Part shown: in pieces, positions 1-5,071 of the stretch
How the letters are laid out: every line of letters starts with the position of its first letter
Position numbering within the stretch: the stretch's first letter is position 1
Origin: JAWWPY01 sp964412845
GTDB taxonomy: Bacteria; Actinomycetota; Actinomycetes; Streptosporangiales; Streptosporangiaceae
NCBI GenBank assembly: GCA_964412845.1
Contig: CAYPQM010000260.1
Coordinates: 1 to 5,843 of the forward strand
Length of the DNA stretch: 5,843 bases
Direction of reading: 5' to 3'
The notes under the pieces: model-generated
Seen by the model: the letters and a program-made list of their open reading frames with translations, nothing else
Told to the model about the DNA's origin: nothing
The model's database searches: none
Program-made: the position numbers and the translations under genes

Positions 1-83
1 CTCGCTCCGTGAACCGGGTCATGAGCGCACTCTATATCGGTCAACGATAGATCGGCCACCGGAACACTGACTTCTCCCGTCAA

Positions 84-124
84 CGCGGTGCGTTGTGCGC
101 GCGTCAGGGGCACAGCGCACCGCG
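84..124 (-). terminator. Distal hairpin downstream of the sigma factor gene
   Basis: Bases 84-98 pair with 110-124 over 15 positions, all Watson-Crick except one G-T pair (93/115), around an 11-base loop. This is the stronger of the two hairpins past the sigma gene. It is symmetric enough to act on transcripts from either direction. No T-tract follows. It may be a second, backup terminator for the rpe-to-sigma operon, or a terminator for a gene beyond the left edge. Confidence 0.45.
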
Positions 125-142
125 GTGATGGTGCCCCGCAAC

Positions 143-187
143 AGCGCGGTGCATTGGGCGCGCAGGAGGGGCACAGCGCACCGCGCT
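143..187 (-). terminator. Proximal hairpin downstream of the sigma factor gene
   Basis: AGCGCGGTGC (143-152) pairs perfectly with GCACCGCGCT (178-187), giving a 10-bp GC-rich stem. A few weaker pairs continue inward. The stem begins four bases past the sigma factor stop codon in the direction of minus-strand transcription. There is no T-tract, which is common for actinobacterial terminators, so the role is inferred from position and stem strength. It could also protect the mRNA 3' end. Confidence 0.5.
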
Positions 188-191
188 CGCG

Positions 192-1580
192 CTAGTGCGG
201 GGTAGGTGTGGTGACTTCGTCGAGGCGGCCGGCCAGGAAGCTGCGCTCGGCCTCGTTGCCGGTGAGTTCCAGGGCGTCACGGTAGGCCTGGGCCGCCTCG
301 GCGCGGCGGCCGAGGCGGCGGAGCAGGTCCGCTTTGGCCGCCGGCAGGTACCGGTACCCGGCGAGCTGGCCGTCATGTTCCAGGGCCTCGATCTCGGCCA
401 GCCCGGCCTCGGGGCCTTCGGCCATGGTCAGGGCGACCGCGCGGTTGAGCGCGACCACGGGTGAGGTCCAGACCAGGCTGAGCCCGTCGTACAGCAGCAG
501 GATCTGCGGCCAGTCGGTGTCCTCGTAGCTGGGCGCCTCAGCGTGCAGCGCCGCGATCGCCGCCTGCAGCGCGAACCGGCCTGGCCGACCCCCCCGCAGC
601 GCGTCGGTCACCAGCGCCGTCCCCTCGCTGATCGCCTGGCGGTCCCACTGGGAGCGGTCCTGTTCGTCCAGCAGCAGCAGCCGCCCGGCAGCGTCCGCCC
701 GGGTGGCCCGCCGCGCATCCGTGAGCAGGAGCAGGGCGAGCAGCCCGCGCACCTCCCGCTCGTCCGGCATCAGCGTGCGCAGCATGCGGGCCAGCGCGAT
801 GGCGCGCTCCACGAGGTCGTCCCGGACGAGGTTCTCACCGGCTGGGGCGGTGTGCCCGGTGGTGTAGAGCAGGTGCACCACGGTGAGGACCGCATCGAGC
901 CGGTCGGGCAGCTCAGCTTCCTCCGGCACCCGGTAGGCGATGCGTGCGGCGGAAATCTTCTTTTTCGCCCGGGTCACCCGGGCCGCCATCGTGGACTCGG
1001 ACACCAGGAAGGCCTGGGCGATCTCGGCTGTCGTCAGACCGCATACCAGCCGCAACGTCAGTGCGACCTGCGCCTCCCGGGCCAGGGCTGGGTGGCAGCA
1101 GGTGAAGACAAGGCGGAGCCGGTCATCGGGGATCACGTCATCCTCCTGCGGCTCCTCCCCTGCTGGCGCAGCCGACCCTGATGGGGAGTCGGGTTCGATC
1201 AGCAGGGGCAGCTTGCTGCGCAGCGTCCGGTCGCGGCGGTGCGCGTCGATGGCCCGCCGGCGCGCCGCCGTGGTCAGCCAGGCGGCCGGATTGCGCGGGA
1301 CGCCCTGGCGGGACCAGGCGTCAAGGGCCGTGACATACGCGTCCTGGACGCATTCCTCGGCCAGGTCGATGTCGCCCGCCACGCGCGCCGTCGCGGCGAG
1401 CACGAAGGCCCACTCGCGACGGTGCGCGTCAGCGACAGCCGCCGCCGGGTCGTGCGGTATGCCCGGGCCCGCTGAGCCGGGATCCTCTACAGGTCCGGCA
1501 TCAGCGGCGGAGCCGGGGTTCCGGGCCACCCTCGACTCAGCGTCCCCCGCTGGGTCCCCGGCCGAGGAAGAATCGCTCAC
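192..1580 (-). CDS. ECF42-like RNA polymerase sigma factor with C-terminal TPR-like extension
   Basis: This 462-residue protein is an extracytoplasmic-function sigma factor that should direct RNA polymerase to its own promoter class. Region 2 covers about residues 48-118, including WLTTAARRRAIDAHRR (101-116). Region 4 covers about 155-212, with CCHPAL (161-166) and the helix-turn-helix around GLTTAEIAQAFLVSEST. The long C-terminal part carries the DUF6596-type segment (AVLTVVHLLYTTGH, 230-243), the NRAVAL motif (379-384) and a TPR-like end (about 400-455). This arrangement, next to a YCII/DGPF gene, is typical of group ECF42, whose C-terminal extension is reported to be needed for activity. 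No anti-sigma gene is adjacent. The GTG start overlaps the YCII stop as GTGA, implying translational coupling. The first 47 residues are a low-complexity Ala/Gly/Pro/Ser/Asp tail before conserved sequence, so a later start (GTG at 1529) is possible. Confidence 0.93.
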   Translation of the reverse strand: MSDSSSAGDPAGDAESRVARNPGSAADAGPVEDPGSAGPGIPHDPAAAVADAHRREWAFVLAATARVAGDIDLAEECVQDAYVTALDAWSRQGVPRNPAAWLTTAARRRAIDAHRRDRTLRSKLPLLIEPDSPSGSAAPAGEEPQEDDVIPDDRLRLVFTCCHPALAREAQVALTLRLVCGLTTAEIAQAFLVSESTMAARVTRAKKKISAARIAYRVPEEAELPDRLDAVLTVVHLLYTTGHTAPAGENLVRDDLVERAIALARMLRTLMPDEREVRGLLALLLLTDARRATRADAAGRLLLLDEQDRSQWDRQAISEGTALVTDALRGGRPGRFALQAAIAALHAEAPSYEDTDWPQILLLYDGLSLVWTSPVVALNRAVALTMAEGPEAGLAEIEALEHDGQLAGYRYLPAAKADLLRRLGRRAEAAQAYRDALELTGNEAERSFLAGRLDEVTTPTPH

Positions 1581-1924
1581 CCGCCAGAAAGGTCCATAAT
1601 CGGGCGCACTTCGACGCCGCCACGCGACGCCGGGCAGAGCTTGGAGATGTCGAGGGCATGGTCGAGGTCACGGGCTTCGATCAGGTAGAAGCCACCAAGC
1701 GCTTCCTTCGTCTCAGCGAACGGGCCGTCGGTCACCACGTCGCCCCGGATGGAGGTCGCCGTGCCGGTCGGCTGGAGCGCTTCCCCGCCCAGGACCTTGC
1801 CGCCCTTCTCGCCCACCTGCTGCCAGAAACGGCCGTGCGCCTCCTTCATCTGCTGCCACACCTCAGGCGGCAGGTCGGCATAGGCGCTCTCGTCCTCGTA
1901 GATGAGGATCGCGTACTGAGCCAC
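1577..1924 (-). CDS. YCII-related (DGPF) protein, partner of the ECF42 sigma factor
   Basis: This 115-residue protein belongs to the YCII-related family. The diagnostic DGPF motif is at residues 66-69 in TDGPFAETKEALGGFY, and the end reads GGVEVRPIMD as in other members. These proteins adopt a ferredoxin-like dimeric fold; their biochemical role is unknown, although many are encoded with, and controlled by, ECF42 sigma factors. I place the start at GTG 1924 (MAQYAILIYEDE) because AAGGAG (1931-1936) sits six bases upstream and because family members begin at this point. An in-frame GTG at 1975 would add 17 unconserved residues and lies upstream of the predicted transcription start. The stop overlaps the sigma gene start by four bases. 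Confidence 0.92.
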   Translation of the reverse strand: MAQYAILIYEDESAYADLPPEVWQQMKEAHGRFWQQVGEKGGKVLGGEALQPTGTATSIRGDVVTDGPFAETKEALGGFYLIEARDLDHALDISKLCPASRGGVEVRPIMDLSGG

Positions 1925-1930
1925 GTCAGT

Positions 1931-1936
1931 CTCCTT
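1931..1936 (-). promoter_or_regulatory. Shine-Dalgarno site AAGGAG that sets the YCII start
   Basis: On the minus strand AAGGAG is followed by six bases (ACTGAC) and then GTG 1924. It is the clearest ribosome binding site in the minus-strand block and overlaps the TAA stop of the NUDIX gene (TAAGGAG). A ribosome finishing the NUDIX gene would be placed to restart on the YCII gene. Confidence 0.85.
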
Positions 1937-2519
1937 AGGTCTTATCTGGTCCGTCACCACTCCGACGATCGGCACGGCCCGGAATCGACAGAACCGGCTC
2001 GCTGAGGATGTAGAGCAAGGCCACGAGCGTGCTGCCGCCCACGATGTCTCCCCTGTCGATCAGGGAACGCACGTCGGCGAGCGGAACCCAGGCGATCCGG
2101 TCAGACTCGTAGGCATCGACGGGTTCCCCGATGTGCGTTGCCTCGTCGGCCCGGTAGATGTGGTGCACGGAGTTGGAAATGCCAGGCGTGGGCCGCACGC
2201 GGATCAGCGGCCGGAGCGCCGCCGCCCGCCACCCGGTCTCTTCTTCGAACTCGCGGGCGGCCGCGTCAGCGGGCGACTCGTCCTCCTCCACCCTGCCCAT
2301 CGGAATCTCCCAGCCCCAGGTGCCGGTGATGAAGCGGTGCCGCCAGATCAGCAGCACCTGCTGGTGGCGGTCAAGGGCCAGCACACCGGCGCCGGCCGCG
2401 ATACGGATCGAACGATGCTCGATGTGACGCCCGTCGGGGAGTTCAACATCCGCAATCCGGATATCCAGCCACTCGTCGCCATACAACGGCCGCTCAGAGA
2501 CAACTCTCCACTCGGGCAA
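1935..2519 (-). CDS. NUDIX hydrolase, ADP-ribose pyrophosphatase-like
   Basis: This 194-residue protein should hydrolyse a nucleoside diphosphate linked to another group, using divalent metal ions. The complete Nudix box GX5EX7REUXEEXGU spans residues 75-97: Gly75, Glu81, Arg89-Glu90, the metal-binding glutamates 93 and 94, and Gly96-Trp97. The preceding QQVLLIWRHRFITGTWGWEIP is like ADP-ribose pyrophosphatases, but PTPGISNSVHHIY replaces their usual PSPGFSDE-type segment, so the substrate is not certain. The TTG start is in the rpe frame, two codons after the rpe TGA. There is no in-frame room for an earlier start, and WRVVSERPLY looks like a family N-terminus. Only a weak GGCGGGG lies upstream, so translation probably depends on coupling to rpe. 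The last 20 or so residues (after ILSEPVLS) are a polar tail overlapping the ECF42 promoter. Confidence 0.92.
   Translation of the reverse strand: MPEWRVVSERPLYGDEWLDIRIADVELPDGRHIEHRSIRIAAGAGVLALDRHQQVLLIWRHRFITGTWGWEIPMGRVEEDESPADAAAREFEEETGWRAAALRPLIRVRPTPGISNSVHHIYRADEATHIGEPVDAYESDRIAWVPLADVRSLIDRGDIVGGSTLVALLYILSEPVLSIPGRADRRSGDGPDKT
1964..1990 (-). promoter_or_regulatory. Candidate ECF42-dependent promoter driving the YCII and sigma genes
   Basis: On the minus strand TGTCGA (1990-1985) is followed by 17 bases and then CGTC (1967-1964). From memory of published work on Streptomyces venezuelae ECF42 factors, the target motif is TGTCGA at -35 and CG(A/T)C at -10, so both halves match. 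Transcription would start near 1957, leaving a leader of about 33 bases with AAGGAG in the right place. The element is inside the last codons of the NUDIX gene. TGTCGA alone occurs several other times in the window by chance; the spacing, the second half and the position make this one credible. It implies autoregulation. Confidence 0.65.
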
Positions 2520-2525
2520 CCTGGG

Positions 2526-3209
2526 TCAGCCCCGCCAGGACGCGTGCGCGGTGGCCCGCTCGGCTTGCGCGCGGAGGGCCTGGACCGCCGCGGCCGGGTC
2601 ATCCGCCCCGTACACCGCGGATCCGGCCACGAACACATCCGCGCCCGCGTCGGCGCAACGCTCGATGGTCTCCCCGCTCACTCCGCCGTCCACCTGCAGC
2701 CACACGGCGGCGCCGTGCCGGGCGACCAGCTCGCGGGCGCGGCGCAGCTTCGGCAGCACCATGTCCAGGAAGGGCTGGCCGCCGAACCCGGGCTCGACGG
2801 TCATCAGCAGCAGCATGTCGATGTCGGGCAGCAGGTCCTCGTACGGCTCGACCGGGGTCGTGGGGTTGATCCCCAGCCCGGCCCGCGCGCCCGCCGACCT
2901 GATCATCCGCAGCGTGCGCACCGGCGACCCCGCGGCCTCCGCGTGGATCGTCACGTTCCGGGCGCCGGCCTCCGCGTACGCGGGTGCCCAGCGGTCGGGA
3001 TCCTCGATCATCAGGTGACAGTCGAGGGGCAGGCCAGCGTGCTTGAGCAGCGCCTCGACCACCGGAAGGCCGAGCGTGAGGTTCGGCACAAAATGGTTGT
3101 CCATGACGTCGACGTGCAGCCAGTCGGCCACGCCGGACACCGCCGCGGCCTCATCGGCCAGCCTGGCAAAGTCTGACGCCAGGATGCTGGGTGCCATTTG
3201 GACGGCCAT
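2526..3209 (-). CDS. rpe: Ribulose-phosphate 3-epimerase
   Basis: This 227-residue cytoplasmic enzyme interconverts D-ribulose 5-phosphate and D-xylulose 5-phosphate in the pentose phosphate pathway. It is a full-length TIM barrel with the expected signatures: APSILASDF with Ser8, HVDVMDNHFVPN with His32, Asp34 and Met36, DCHLMI with His65 and Met67, MTVEPGFGGQ (136-145), VDGGV with catalytic Asp173, and the phosphate-binding AGSAVY (195-200). The catalytic His/Asp set (32, 34, 65, 173) is intact. The ATG at 3209 is used here; ATG 3197 (MAPSIL) is a real alternative, and neither has a convincing ribosome binding site. It heads the minus-strand block with the NUDIX gene. In many actinomycetes rpe lies directly after rsmB; here the two are about 1.9 kb apart with a kinase and a plus-strand gene between. 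Confidence 0.97.
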   Translation of the reverse strand: MAVQMAPSILASDFARLADEAAAVSGVADWLHVDVMDNHFVPNLTLGLPVVEALLKHAGLPLDCHLMIEDPDRWAPAYAEAGARNVTIHAEAAGSPVRTLRMIRSAGARAGLGINPTTPVEPYEDLLPDIDMLLLMTVEPGFGGQPFLDMVLPKLRRARELVARHGAAVWLQVDGGVSGETIERCADAGADVFVAGSAVYGADDPAAAVQALRAQAERATAHASWRG

Positions 3210-3216
3210 GCCGCCG

Positions 3217-3222
3217 AGTGTA
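3217..3222 (-). promoter_or_regulatory. Possible -10 element of a leaderless rpe transcript
   Basis: On the minus strand TACACT ends seven bases before base 3210, one base from the rpe ATG at 3209. If it is a -10 box, the transcript would begin at or next to the start codon. This agrees with the absence of a Shine-Dalgarno site and with the frequency of leaderless mRNAs in actinobacteria. No clear -35 was found at the usual spacing. Confidence 0.35.
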
Positions 3223-3390
3223 AACGGCCCCGGCTGCTCCGCGGGGTGACCTCAGGGGTGAGATCCGCGGCCCATATCCGGCGACTCCCCGCAGGGCCGA
3301 CGGTAGGGTTCCGGGAAGGCCGTCTCGGCGCGGAAAATGTCGGAGCCTCCGGATAACGTTCGATCACGTATTCGATCCTACTCCGTGAGC

Positions 3391-3396
3391 AGGAGG
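3391..3396 (+). promoter_or_regulatory. Shine-Dalgarno AGGAGG of the DUF2786 gene
   Basis: A perfect AGGAGG lies seven bases before GTG 3404 and fixes that start. It is the strongest ribosome binding site in the window, in contrast to the weak sites before rpe and the NUDIX gene. Confidence 0.9.
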
Positions 3397-3403
3397 CCAT
3401 TTC

Positions 3404-4174
3404 GTGAATCCCCAGGCAGCAGGCACCCGAGCGGCCGGCGTCAAGCCGACCGACACGCTGCTCGCCCGCGTCCGCAAGCTGCTCGCCAAGGCCGAGGCTG
3501 TGGGTGTCACACCGGCCGAGGCGCAGGCGCTGACCGCCAAGGCCGCGGAGCTGATGGCCAAGTACGGAATCGACCGGGCGCTGCTGGCCGCCGACCGGCC
3601 GGAGACCGACCACCCGGCCGATCGCGTCCTGGACATCGACAACCCATGGGCGCGGGTCCAGGCCCACCTGCTGTGCGGGATCGCGTCGGCGATGCGCTGC
3701 CAGTGCGTGGTCCTGCCCCGGGCCGATCCCGGGGCCCGGATCCACGTCTTCGGCTTCGCCTCCGACATCGAGCGGGCCGATGTCATCTACACCTCGGTGC
3801 TGGTGCAGATGTGGCAGGGCCTGGTGGTGGCGCAGGTTCCGGACTGGAGCCGCAGCCCGCGGGCCTGGCGGCGGAGCTGGCTGCTCGGGTTCGCCACCGC
3901 CGTCGTTTCCCGGGTCAGGGCGGCGGAGCACGACGCGGCGTGCGCGGCGACCGCACCGTCCGCGGCCTCCAGCTCCAGGGCGACGATCGTGCTGGCCGAC
4001 CGGCGGCAGGTTATCCGCCGGAACATCGAGCAGGCCTACCCGCTGACCCGCAAGACCCGCCTGACCTACAGCGGCAACGGCTACGGCGCCGGCTATGCGG
4101 AAGGCCAGAAGGCGGACATCGGCTCCACCCGTGTGCGGGCTGGTGCCGGGCGGGCGCTCACCCGGGCCCAGTAG
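3404..4174 (+). CDS. DUF2786 domain-containing protein of unknown function
   Basis: This is a 256-residue protein whose role is not known. The DUF2786 domain is at about residues 19-57: ARVRKLLAKAEAVGVTPAEA, then ALTAKAAELMAKYGID. The rest resembles the C-terminal part often found behind DUF2786, with FGFASDIERADVIYTSV (116-132), WRRSWLLGFATAVVSRV (155-171) and a Gly-rich end GYGAGYAEGQKADIG (226-240). No signal peptide, membrane segment or catalytic motif is visible. Such proteins occur in actinobacterial genomes and in phages and plasmids, so a mobile origin is possible but unproven; base composition looks like its neighbours. The GTG start is set by AGGAGG. It is the only plus-strand gene, converging on the kinase and diverging from rpe. 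Confidence 0.88.
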   Translation: MNPQAAGTRAAGVKPTDTLLARVRKLLAKAEAVGVTPAEAQALTAKAAELMAKYGIDRALLAADRPETDHPADRVLDIDNPWARVQAHLLCGIASAMRCQCVVLPRADPGARIHVFGFASDIERADVIYTSVLVQMWQGLVVAQVPDWSRSPRAWRRSWLLGFATAVVSRVRAAEHDAACAATAPSAASSSRATIVLADRRQVIRRNIEQAYPLTRKTRLTYSGNGYGAGYAEGQKADIGSTRVRAGAGRALTRAQ

Positions 4175-4188
4175 GCCCGCTGCGGCCT

Positions 4189-4212
4189 GGCCTGGCGGCT
4201 AGCCGCCAGGCC
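4189..4212. terminator. Perfect 24-bp palindrome between convergent genes, likely bidirectional terminator
   Basis: Bases 4189-4200 are the exact reverse complement of 4201-4212. Transcribed, this gives a 10-bp stem (GGCCTGGCGG with CCGCCAGGCC) and a CTAG loop, 14 bases after the DUF2786 stop. It has no T-tract. The position between converging genes fits a terminator working both ways. The right half is the start of the 23-bp tandem repeat, so the palindrome arises where an inverted copy of the repeat meets the array. Confidence 0.55.
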
Positions 4213-4379
4213 CCAGGTGAGCTAGCCGCCAGGCCNNNNNNNNNNNNNNNNNNNNNNNNNNNNNNNNNNNNNNNNNNNNNNNNNNNNNNNNNNNNNNNNN
4301 NNNNNNNNNNNNNNNNNNNNNNNNNNNNNNNNNNNGCTAGCCGCCAGGCCCCAGGTGAGCTAGCCGCCAGGCCAGGTGA
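4198..4379. repeat. 23-bp tandem repeat array broken by the assembly gap
   Basis: The unit begins GCTAGCCGCCAGGCC and ends CAGGTGA. Left of the gap there is one full unit (4198-4220) and 15 bases of a second (4221-4235). Right of it there is one full unit (4336-4358) and a 21-base variant lacking two C (4359-4379). The 38 bases at 4198-4235 are identical to 4336-4373. The right-most variant is the last coding segment of the kinase gene including its TAG, so the array looks like repeated duplication of that 3' end. The true copy number is unknown because of the gap. Confidence 0.85.
4236..4335. other. Assembly gap of 100 N
   Basis: The run is exactly 100 N, the conventional filler for a gap of unknown size, so the length carries no information. 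Both edges lie inside the same tandem repeat, which explains why assembly failed here. Any reading frame that crosses the run is artificial. Confidence 0.97.
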
Positions 4380-5055
4380 GAATGCGAGGGCGGGCCGGGT
4401 CGTTGTTGTCGATGACCACATCGGCCGTGGCCTCTGGTGATGCGGCGGCACGGTAGATCTGCTGGCCGGGCAGGTAGCGGCGGAGGTACCGTTCGCGCAC
4501 GTCCGCGCCGCTCCCCAGGACATCGACGTCGCGTTCCAGTGCCCGGCGCAGGGTCTCCTCAGGGCTGACATCGACGAAAATCCGCAGATCCCAGTAACCG
4601 CGCAGGTCGGCGCGGAGCAGGAACACTCCGTCGAAGAGCAGCGCCGCCCCAGGATCCGCCTGCCGCCGCGGCGGTTCGCACGGGGTGTCCGCCCGGTGCG
4701 AGAAGGACCCAGGCTGGTACCAGCGGCTCCCCCCGGGCGCGAGCGGCTCAAGGACCAGGCGGCGCACGGCGTCGTAGTCAAAAGAATCCTCGACATAACC
4801 CGCCGCCGACAGGGGCCCCCGCCGGTAGCGGACCTCCCGTGGCTGGTGGAAATCGTCGATGCTGACCCGGATCGTCTGGCCGGCACCCCCTGTCTCCGCC
4901 GCGATCCTGGCCGCGAGCGCATCGGCCAGCGTGGTCTTCCCCGCCGCATCGGGGCCGTCGATCGCCACGCGCAGCACCTGGTCCGCCATCCGGCGCGAGT
5001 CAACCAGCCGCGCCAGCCTGGCCAGCAGCTGGGGCCGCGACACGCTCAGCGCCAT
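4360..5055 (-). CDS. Uridine kinase-like P-loop nucleoside/nucleotide kinase
   Basis: This 231-residue protein should transfer phosphate from ATP to a small substrate, probably a nucleoside, although the substrate is not shown by the sequence. The P-loop is GPDAAGKTT (34-42). SIDDFH (65-70) matches the kinase Asp-Asp-Phe substrate and metal region, LLFDGVFLL (139-147) is the Walker B-like strand, and RERYLRRYLPGQQIY (187-201) followed by ADVVIDNNDP (211-220) matches the C-terminal segment of actinobacterial uridine-kinase-family proteins. ATG 5055 is chosen because RPQLLARLARLV before the P-loop is typical. The frame stays open to 5220, but that part overlaps rsmB and looks random. ATG 4989 would leave only nine residues before the P-loop. 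It starts 16 bases after the rsmB stop, so it is probably cotranscribed with it. The final codons and the TAG are a variant copy of the adjoining tandem repeat. Confidence 0.88.
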   Translation of the reverse strand: MALSVSRPQLLARLARLVDSRRMADQVLRVAIDGPDAAGKTTLADALAARIAAETGGAGQTIRVSIDDFHQPREVRYRRGPLSAAGYVEDSFDYDAVRRLVLEPLAPGGSRWYQPGSFSHRADTPCEPPRRQADPGAALLFDGVFLLRADLRGYWDLRIFVDVSPEETLRRALERDVDVLGSGADVRERYLRRYLPGQQIYRAAASPEATADVVIDNNDPARPRILTWPGG

Positions 5056-5071
5056 CAGCCGCGCGACCAGG

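Larger units (their letters stand above)
84..187. repeat. Two imperfect direct copies of a hairpin-forming unit of about 41-45 bp
   Basis: Two related units lie 61 bases apart. Both contain CACAGCGCACCGCG (111-124 and 172-185), a GCGGTGC segment on the left arm, and a GC-rich centre ending in GGGGCACAG. The copies differ inside the left arm and loop (TTGTGC against ATTGGG), so they are diverged rather than freshly duplicated. An 18-base linker (125-142) separates them; it holds GTGCCCC, which could instead pair with GGGGCAC of either unit. Bases 1-83 to the left show only a short 5-bp inverted repeat (TATCG at 35-39, CGATA at 45-49) and no supportable gene. The units could be tandem terminators or a dispersed intergenic repeat family. 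Confidence 0.7.
3210..3403. promoter_or_regulatory. Divergent intergenic region between rpe and the DUF2786 gene
   Basis: These 194 bases must hold the promoters of both divergent genes. On the rpe side TACACT lies close to the ATG. On the other side TAACGT (3354-3359) fits the loose TANNNT -10 pattern, but I see no good -35 match. A 7-base direct repeat TTCGATC (3359-3365 and 3371-3377, period 12) lies between that element and the ribosome binding site and may be an operator. TTCCGGGAA (3309-3317) is a short imperfect palindrome. No ORF here is supportable. Confidence 0.55.

Noticed and set aside
35..49. Small inverted repeat TATCG-GTCAA-CGATA as an operator or terminator
   Set aside because: A 5-bp stem is too short to support a call and no gene in the window depends on it.
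84..187. CRISPR-like array
   Set aside because: Only two imperfect copies exist, each itself a long hairpin, with an 18-base linker; there are no further repeats or cas genes.
192..1599. Plus-strand frames opposite the sigma and YCII genes (for example 543-1181, 940-1599)
   Set aside because: They are antisense shadows typical of GC-rich DNA, with Arg/Ala/Gly/Pro-rich translations and no domain signal, while the minus strand encodes clear families.
2133..3176. 347-codon plus-strand frame opposite NUDIX and rpe
   Set aside because: It spans two well-supported minus-strand genes and reads as compositionally biased, motif-free sequence.
3337..4440. Long plus-strand frame crossing the N run
   Set aside because: It is the out-of-frame shadow of the DUF2786 gene, has low-complexity Arg/Gly/Pro content, and is joined across 100 N of unknown length.
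4158..5003. Minus-strand frame crossing the N run
   Set aside because: It is out of frame with the kinase, which has its P-loop and family motifs in another frame, and it also reads through N.
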